Assembly: GCF_014306095.1 (NCBI RefSeq)
Contig: NZ_JACRWC010000045.1
Span: forward strand, 1 to 9,888
DNA from: Lentihominibacter faecis
GTDB taxonomy: Bacteria > Bacillota > Clostridia > Peptostreptococcales > Anaerovoracaceae
Direction: 5' to 3'
Length of the DNA stretch: 9,888 bases
Of the stretch, positions 6,597-9,888 are shown piece after piece. The notes beneath the pieces are model-generated. The model ran no database searches and had not been told where the DNA came from. It saw only the letters and a list, made by a program, of their open reading frames with translations. The translations under genes were made by a program, and so were the position numbers. Numbering within the stretch: position 1 is the first letter of the stretch; each line of letters begins with the position of its first letter.

Positions 6597-6640
6597 ATTA
6601 TACCACGACAAAAATGTGACATTCAGTGACTATTTGTGAC
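6597..6640 (-). promoter_or_regulatory. Candidate activator-dependent late promoter with phased GTGAC boxes
   Basis: On the minus strand, an extended -10 element TGGTATAAT ends at 6597 (TATAAT at 6602-6597). The -35 position (about 6625-6620, TGAATG) matches the consensus poorly. Instead, three plus-strand GTGAC boxes lie at 6616-6620, 6626-6630 and 6636-6640, exactly one helical turn apart, so all three face the same side of the DNA. The arrangement fits an activator replacing the -35 contact. The boxes overlap the stop of the ArpU-like gene, whose product is the obvious candidate activator. The binding assignment is inference. Confidence 0.6.
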
Positions 6641-7028
6641 TATTTTGCCAAAAATCACGAATTTTTCTTGAAATCGTCTCCCTAGCATACCCCAATTCAT
6701 CCGCGATCTGCTCCTGCGTCAACCCATTTACATAATACAGCCTGAGAATATCCCGGGTCTGCGGATCCTCGACCTGGTCAAGAAAGCCTTCCAGAAAAGC
6801 GATCTCCTGCTGGATCTGCCGAAGCTTCTGGTAATACCGCTCTTTCAGCTCCGGGTAATCCTGCTGGCCATAACCTGTGATCGTAATGCTGTGGGGCTTG
6901 CCTGTCCGATAGTCCTTTGCAGTATCTCCCACGTATTCAGTTGTCTTGGCCGGCCGATCAAGCATCTCCTGCAGATGCCGTGCTTCACTGATCAGAGACC
7001 GCATTCTTTTCAGGCGTTTCTTTGTCAT
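6630..7028 (-). CDS. ArpU / DUF1492-type sigma-region-4-like transcriptional regulator
   Basis: This 132-residue protein has a basic N-terminus, a middle helical region, and a C-terminal helix-turn-helix resembling sigma-70 region 4 at about 90-127 (LRLYYVNGLTQEQIADELGY, then ARETISRKIRDFW). Proteins of this kind lie just upstream of the terminase genes in many Firmicutes phages and are thought to switch on late transcription. It is the last gene of the early/middle operon. Its ATG overlaps the preceding stop (TAATG), so translation is coupled. The control region and late-promoter candidate begin at its stop codon, supporting a role as late activator. The family call rests on the HTH and position; the target is inferred. 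Confidence 0.85.
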   Translation of the reverse strand: MTKKRLKRMRSLISEARHLQEMLDRPAKTTEYVGDTAKDYRTGKPHSITITGYGQQDYPELKERYYQKLRQIQQEIAFLEGFLDQVEDPQTRDILRLYYVNGLTQEQIADELGYARETISRKIRDFWQNSHK

Positions 7029-7216
7029 TACTGTATTCCCATTTCAACATGTTTTCGGCTACCATCCTCAGCAACCTCAATGCAGCATATGCAACTCTCG
7101 CAATTCTTGTTGCATGGAATAAGATTCGGATTATCGGAATCTCCAATATAGCCCTTTGATCTTGCCATCGGCTCATCGCAATAAAGCCGCTCTTTCCGCT
7201 TCTTGGCTCCTGCCAT
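7028..7216 (-). CDS. Cys-rich 62-aa phage protein, unknown function
   Basis: This 62-residue basic protein contains six cysteines: C13, C35, C39, C42, C44 and C45, in the cluster CNKNCESCICC. The cluster could bind zinc or an iron-sulfur centre; the spacing does not match a family I can name. The ATG at 7216 is chosen over 7228 because GGTGAT sits upstream at suitable spacing and the preceding gene ends only six bases before it. Its stop overlaps the start of the ArpU-like gene. Tight placement in a translated operon supports it as a real gene. Confidence 0.72.
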   Translation of the reverse strand: MAGAKKRKERLYCDEPMARSKGYIGDSDNPNLIPCNKNCESCICCIEVAEDGSRKHVEMGIQ

Positions 7217-7221
7217 ATGTA

Positions 7222-7506
7222 TCACCATCCTTCAAATTTGATTCCTGTGCCTTTTTCGATCGTCTCCTGTAGTTGCTGGATCCGCACAATGTGATCATCC
7301 ATATATTCTCCGTAGCGATTTGCACGTCTGAAGATATCACATGCCTGCTCATCAGTCAGACCGATCTCATCCGATGCAGCCGATAAAAACAGTAGCAGTG
7401 CTTTCTTGGTTACATCATCGGTCACCTTGTTCTTGATCCTCTGCAGCTGCTTTTCGCTGACATTATGTTTCTGATTCTTCTTTTTCGGTTTCTTCACTCT
7501 CTTCAT
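7222..7506 (-). CDS. Small phage protein with basic N-terminus, 94 aa, unknown function
   Basis: This 94-residue protein starts with a strongly basic tract (MKRVKKPKKKNQKH), followed by helical segments. Residues 30-60 resemble a compact helical domain (VTKKALLLFLSAASDEIGLT), and 66-86 could form a short coiled coil. GAGGGCGG lies just upstream of the ATG as a ribosome binding site. The first 44 bases overlap the end of the preceding gene in another frame. The family is not recognised; the basic tract suggests nucleic-acid contact. Confidence 0.78.
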   Translation of the reverse strand: MKRVKKPKKKNQKHNVSEKQLQRIKNKVTDDVTKKALLLFLSAASDEIGLTDEQACDIFRRANRYGEYMDDHIVRIQQLQETIEKGTGIKFEGW

Positions 7507-7987
7507 TTTCCGCCCTCATTTGTCTCAGATTTTCATAGACTGCTGCATTAGAGCACCCCAGTTCATCTGCAATCTTTGCAGCACTCCATCCAGCATTATG
7601 AAGTGCCCTGATCTTTGCTGTGTCGACTGTTTTTTTTCGGCCGCTTTTCTTTTTCTTCGGGCTGCGCATAGGCTCAACTATTGGCTCCGGCACATCGGCA
7701 ACACGCCGTTCTTTTTCCTGCAAAGCCTCCGGCGTACATTCTGCTCCGCAGGCAGCATACCCTGCCAGATCCACAAAATTATCCTGCGTATACTTTCCGG
7801 TTTTGATCCGTGCCATCTTGAGCATGCCCATCATCATAGCCACATCTACTGCCGTAACAGAAGCTCCAAGATATGAACTCCAAAGATCTGCAATCAGCCC
7901 AAAATTATCTTCAATCTGACCGTACTTGTCTCTTCGATCCTGGCAGACTATTCGAATAGCATTTTCTAAAATCTGTTTTCGAAACAT
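7463..7987 (-). CDS. DUF6378-like domain fused to a helix-turn-helix, 174 aa
   Basis: Residues about 5-85 (ILENAIRIVCQDRRDKYG to AGYAACGAE) match what I know of DUF6378, an all-helical phage domain with a conserved DRRDKYG-like start and an acidic DxVDLAGYA segment. It resembles MazG-type nucleotide pyrophosphohydrolases in general character, but no activity is established. A proline-rich, then lysine-rich linker (95-120, with KKKKSGRKK) leads to a resolvase-type helix-turn-helix at 121-158 (WSAAKIADELGCSNAAV). A glutamate-rich tail (159-174) follows. The added HTH suggests DNA binding. The gene begins five bases after the stop of the 57-residue gene, whose final codons GAGGAG serve as its ribosome binding site. 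Confidence 0.82.
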   Translation of the reverse strand: MFRKQILENAIRIVCQDRRDKYGQIEDNFGLIADLWSSYLGASVTAVDVAMMMGMLKMARIKTGKYTQDNFVDLAGYAACGAECTPEALQEKERRVADVPEPIVEPMRSPKKKKSGRKKTVDTAKIRALHNAGWSAAKIADELGCSNAAVYENLRQMRAENEESEETEKEESET

Positions 7988-7991
7988 CTTC

Positions 7992-8165
7992 TCACTCCTC
8001 TATTTTTAAAAACAACATTCCCAGTTTTTTATACGGCTTGCTTTTATGCAGAAGATCCCAGAAATACGGTTCATGAATTCCCACGATCTTTGAGAGTTCT
8101 CTCCCGGAATCAGCCACAAAACAGGGAAGCTCGTATTTATCTGCTGTTACTGCCATATAAAGCAT
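7992..8165 (-). CDS. Small phage protein, 57 aa, unknown function
   Basis: This short gene fills the apparent gap between its neighbours. It has AGGAGG seven bases before the ATG, the start overlaps the preceding stop as TAATG, and the stop lies four bases before the next start. The product begins MLYMAVTADKYELP and contains VADSGRELSKIVGIHEPYFW. This suggests a short strand and then a helix-turn-helix-like pair of helices, a pattern I associate with small Firmicutes phage proteins that monitor codes or bind DNA. No family name is claimed. Close packing and a strong ribosome binding site make it credible despite its length. Confidence 0.8.
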   Translation of the reverse strand: MLYMAVTADKYELPCFVADSGRELSKIVGIHEPYFWDLLHKSKPYKKLGMLFLKIEE

Positions 8166-8455
8166 TACTCTTCCTCCTGCCTCATGGCTTCTGCATCTCT
8201 GGCGCGCTCTATTTCCTGATCAATGCACATAGGGCATACCATAAATCCGAATCCTGATTCTGTATGGATCTCCAGCGACGTAAAGCTTTCTCCGAACTTT
8301 ACCGGCTTCCCGCATCCTGCACAGGCAATGACCTTGTCCATTCTGTCTTCCAGGAGCGAACACTTCAGCTCATCTTCTGGAAGAACGTAAGGCCTATATT
8401 TCCCGTGATATGGATCCCACCTTCCAGCAACTCTGGCACTAAATATTTTGTTCAT
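8165..8455 (-). CDS. Zinc-ribbon phage protein, 96 aa
   Basis: This 96-residue protein has a Cys4 ribbon formed by C45/C48 (CAGC) and C74/C77 (CPMC) spaced by 25 residues. The N-terminal part has Trp/Tyr-rich WDPYHGKYRPYVLP, and the end is glutamate-rich. It is probably a structural zinc site for nucleic-acid or protein contact. The ATG overlaps the preceding stop (ATGA) and the stop overlaps the next start (TAATG), so it is coupled on both sides. I do not recognise the family. Confidence 0.8.
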   Translation of the reverse strand: MNKIFSARVAGRWDPYHGKYRPYVLPEDELKCSLLEDRMDKVIACAGCGKPVKFGESFTSLEIHTESGFGFMVCPMCIDQEIERARDAEAMRQEEE

Positions 8456-8682
8456 TCTGTTTCTCCTTTCACCAGGATGTCATCTCCGACATCCGTCACG
8501 AACTCCTGCCGGGTATGGATCACTACATCCCCAGTATCCTCGTAAATTTCTACCCAGTAAGTATCACCGTCTGCATACTCTGCCGGTGCATCATCATCTG
8601 ATGCAGCGCCGATACCAATACCGATCCAAAGCATCGTCACAGCGATCACAGCTGAGAGAATGGCCATCATAATCCTACTCAT
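8452..8682 (-). CDS. Small membrane-anchored or secreted phage protein, 76 aa
   Basis: A hydrophobic segment at about 4-27 (IMMAILSAVIAVTMLWIGIG and following) is followed by an acidic tail of about 48 residues. There is one positive residue before the segment and acidic residues (ASDDD) right after it. That fits an N-in single-pass protein with the tail outside, or an uncleaved signal peptide. Its ATG overlaps the end of the DUF3846 gene by 8 bases. No function can be read from the sequence; lying among early genes, it may interact with the host envelope. Confidence 0.78.
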   Translation of the reverse strand: MSRIMMAILSAVIAVTMLWIGIGIGAASDDDAPAEYADGDTYWVEIYEDTGDVVIHTRQEFVTDVGDDILVKGETE

Positions 8683-8977
8683 TGCCTTTTACCTGCACCA
8701 GCTTTGAAAAGAATTTTGCAGTCGTAGTAGGGACGTCTGTAAATTCGTCGCCGTCTATTCCAGCTATCAGGATCGTTCCGTAAAAGTCTGCGTTCATCAC
8801 CGTGCAGTTATACGGCAGGCTTTGTATGCGCCCCTCTTCGTTACAGACAATCATAAGTTCTTCGGTGAGAGTCACTGTCTCGATATATCCTCCAACATTT
8901 TTTTGGAAAGCTTCCAGTGTGTTATCAATATCCGTAAGCACCGGATCTTTCCCAGGTTCTTTTTTCAGTACGATCAT
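8675..8977 (-). CDS. DUF3846 domain protein, 100 aa
   Basis: The whole 100-residue protein follows the DUF3846 pattern: a short basic start (MIVLKKEPGKDP), TLEAFQKNVGGYIETV, then IVCNEEGRIQSLPYN, and FYGTILIAGIDGDEFTDV near the end. The family is widespread in phages and plasmids of Gram-positive bacteria and has no established activity. AAGGAG precedes the ATG at good spacing. The start overlaps the preceding stop as ATGA, giving translational coupling. Confidence 0.88.
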   Translation of the reverse strand: MIVLKKEPGKDPVLTDIDNTLEAFQKNVGGYIETVTLTEELMIVCNEEGRIQSLPYNCTVMNADFYGTILIAGIDGDEFTDVPTTTAKFFSKLVQVKGNE

Positions 8978-9186
8978 AACGCTTCTCCTTCCATCACTCC
9001 CTCTACCGGGATATGTCTCTGTTCCATCACCAGTTCACTGATCCGGTAATAATCCTCATCGTCTTTTGTCTGCACCAGTGCCCACTTGTCATCCACGGCG
9101 CTTCGCAGTTCTTTTACTCTTCCCAGCTCTCCGAAATTCGGATTGCCGATCTTTATGATTTTTACTAAATCTCCTACGTACAGCAT
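8974..9186 (-). CDS. Small SH3/KOW-like barrel protein, 70 aa
   Basis: This 70-residue protein looks all-beta at the N-terminus: YVGDLVKIIK, GELGRVKEL, KWALVQT and DYYRISEL would make successive strands like a KOW/SH3 barrel. The resemblance is by pattern only. The ATG at 9186 is chosen over the GTG at 9207 because AAAGGAG lies six bases before it, while the longer form has its ribosome binding site too close. It follows the RusA gene by 24 bases and overlaps the DUF3846 gene by four. Confidence 0.75.
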   Translation of the reverse strand: MLYVGDLVKIIKIGNPNFGELGRVKELRSAVDDKWALVQTKDDEDYYRISELVMEQRHIPVEGVMEGEAL

Positions 9187-9210
9187 TACTTTTCTCCTTT
9201 GATTCACCTT

Positions 9211-9615
9211 TCAATCATCCTCCAGGGACTCCATCACGATATAGATCCCCGGCACCTTTGCCCAGAATTTTTCAACATGCTCGGATGCCACCTGAGCATC
9301 GTTTTTGAAAAACCCCAGCTCCTCCATCACGTCTTTCAGCATCTTCTCCAGGTTATCCGTATCCGGCTTTGTCGCTTTATACTCACCGTCTCTATGCCGG
9401 CCGCGAATCGGAAAACACCACTTCACCCCGAGCCACACGGGACCAGTAAATCTTTTTTTGGGAACATGCTTTGCCAGATGCGCTCGTAATTTTTCTCTTG
9501 CCTGTTTCAATTCGGCAGGTTCATACACGACCGGTTTTCCATTTCGAATCGTGATGGATTTTTCCTGCTGCGTAATCGTTGGCGGCAGCATCGCCATAAA
9601 AAATTCAAATCTCAT
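9211..9615 (-). CDS. rusA: RusA-family Holliday-junction resolvase
   Basis: This 134-residue protein matches RusA in length and signature. RusA dimers cut four-way DNA junctions, here probably resolving recombination or replication intermediates before packaging. The acidic active-site motif is KPDTDNLEKMLKDVM (83-97), giving D85, D87 and D95, and a fourth acid, D106, lies in GFFKNDAQV (101-109). Together these are the expected magnesium-binding set. GAGGTAAAG lies just before the ATG as a ribosome binding site. It is the first complete gene of the operon in this window. No truncation or missing catalytic residue is visible. Confidence 0.93.
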   Translation of the reverse strand: MRFEFFMAMLPPTITQQEKSITIRNGKPVVYEPAELKQAREKLRAHLAKHVPKKRFTGPVWLGVKWCFPIRGRHRDGEYKATKPDTDNLEKMLKDVMEELGFFKNDAQVASEHVEKFWAKVPGIYIVMESLEDD

Positions 9616-9660
9616 GCTTTACCTCGCTAAAGTGCATCCTTTTGTCAAAAAATGTTATTG

Positions 9661-9726
9661 TCACAGGGCAGGGAAAGGAAGGTAAGGGCGGGCAGCATTT
9701 AAGCCCGCCTTACTTTTCCCCTGTGA
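9661..9726 (-). other. Long stem-loop upstream of the resolvase gene
   Basis: TCACAGGG (9661-9668) pairs with CCCTGTGA (9719-9726), and GTAAG(G)GGCGGGC (9682-9693) pairs with GCCCGCCTTAC (9703-9713) around a 9-base loop. A-rich and purine-rich internal loops lie between. No T-run follows on either strand, so it is not a classic terminator. It lies in the 5' leader of the early operon if transcription starts further right. Confidence 0.65.
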
Positions 9727-9747
9727 TCGTCAGGGAAAATTCTTTAT

Positions 9748-9767
9748 TACTCCCCTTTAGGGGAGTA
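9748..9767. other. Short perfect stem-loop
   Basis: TACTCCCCTTTAGGGGAGTA is an 8-bp perfect stem with a 4-base loop. There is no T-run on either side, so it is not a terminator by itself. It could be an RNA hairpin or a protein-binding inverted repeat. Confidence 0.6.
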
Positions 9768-9781
9768 CCCAGACTGTAGAC

Positions 9782-9818
9782 AAAAGCCCGACCTTAGAAA
9801 TAAGGTGTCAGGCTTTTT
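9782..9818. terminator. Intrinsic terminator, probably bidirectional
   Basis: AAAAGCC, GA and CCTTA pair with TAAGG, TC and GGCTTTT around a GAAA loop, with one or two unpaired bases between the stem parts. In the plus direction it ends in TTTTT; in the minus direction in TTTT. No gene in the window ends into it from the left, so it most likely closes a minus-strand gene lying beyond the right edge. Confidence 0.7.
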
Positions 9819-9843
9819 CTATGAGGAAAAATGTTGTAAAACA

Positions 9844-9882
9844 TTGAAATTTCAACGCATAAAGCCTGTAATATGATATAAT
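9844..9882 (+). promoter_or_regulatory. Possible rightward promoter with adjacent palindromes
   Basis: TTGAAA (9844-9849) and TGTAAT (9867-9872) are 17 bases apart, and a second, extended -10 (TGATATAAT, ending at 9882) follows. The -35 lies inside the palindrome TTGAAATTTCAA (9844-9855). The inverted repeat AATGTT/AACATT (9830-9845) adjoins it, giving an operator-like layout. The downstream gene is outside the window. AT-rich DNA makes chance matches likely. Confidence 0.35.
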
Positions 9883-9888
9883 TAATTT

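Larger units (their letters stand above)
6308..6629 (-). other. Non-coding control region between the regulator gene and the moron-like gene
   Basis: This stretch of about 320 bases holds no convincing gene on either strand. It contains the late-promoter candidate at its right end, the moron promoter at its left end, and a leader with inverted repeats between them. GTGGA/TCCAC (6576-6580 with 6586-6590) would form a hairpin at the very 5' end of the transcript. A larger element pairs GCCA/TGGC (6489-6492 with 6517-6520), AAA/TTT and CTCCC/GGGAG. AACAACG and CGTTGTT flank it (about 6466-6472 and 6521-6527). A short minus-strand reading frame and a 113-codon plus-strand one exist here, but neither has a ribosome binding site. 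Confidence 0.6.

Noticed and set aside
6288..6629. 113-codon plus-strand reading frame in the control region
   Set aside because: It has no ribosome binding site, runs against every other gene, and covers both promoter candidates and the inverted repeats. I cannot recognise any domain in it.
6985..7176. 63-codon minus-strand frame overlapping the Cys-rich gene
   Set aside because: It has no ribosome binding site and overlaps two better-supported, coupled genes in another frame.
9623..9648. TTGACA-like -35 (9648-9643, minus) upstream of the resolvase gene
   Set aside because: No -10 element occurs at a suitable distance; the sequence there is the ribosome binding site region.
1..9888. CRISPR arrays, tRNA or rRNA genes, insertion sequences, integrase or attachment sites
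   Set aside because: I looked for repeat-spacer patterns, cloverleaf segments, transposase motifs and duplicated att cores and found none.

Overview
This window is part of a tailed-phage (siphovirus-type) genome or prophage from a low-to-mid GC Gram-positive host, most likely a gut Clostridia/Lachnospiraceae-type bacterium. The evidence is an SPP1/PBSX-style head-packaging block, AGGAGG-type ribosome binding sites before many genes, DUF3846- and DUF6378-like accessory genes typical of Firmicutes phages, and about 50% GC in the core genes. The host assignment is inference. The first 33 bases are not biological: they match the Illumina Nextera read-1 transposase adapter, so base 34 is a contig end, not a genome end. 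Every credible gene lies on the minus strand, so transcription runs from high to low coordinates.

Right part (9615 down to 6630): a compact early/middle operon of nine genes with start/stop overlaps. In transcription order they are a RusA Holliday-junction resolvase, a small barrel-like protein, a DUF3846 protein, a small membrane protein, a Cys4 zinc-ribbon protein, a 57-residue protein, a DUF6378-HTH fusion, a short basic-start protein and a Cys-rich 62-residue protein. The operon ends with an ArpU/DUF1492-type sigma-region-4-like regulator. To the right (9616-9888) is non-coding DNA with three strong hairpins and a possible rightward promoter.

Centre (6629 to 5347): about 320 bases of non-coding control DNA. 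It carries three GTGAC boxes spaced exactly 10 bp next to an extended -10 element, which looks like an activator-dependent late promoter next to the ArpU-like gene, followed by a structured leader. Next comes a moron-like cassette: its own near-consensus promoter, a strong ribosome binding site, a 298-residue membrane-anchored protein at about 40% GC, and its own intrinsic terminator. An internal AGGAGG plus ATG could also make the C-terminal zinc ribbon as a separate 54-residue protein.

Left part (5311 to 183): the late packaging and portal operon, with terminase small subunit, terminase large subunit, SPP1 gp6-type portal, a MuF/SPP1 gp7-type head protein with an added C-terminal HExxH metallopeptidase-like domain, and a small zinc-ribbon protein. 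A strong intrinsic terminator follows. The best candidates for undescribed biology are the moron-like membrane/zinc-ribbon gene and the MuF-metallopeptidase fusion, which may be a capsid-carried effector.
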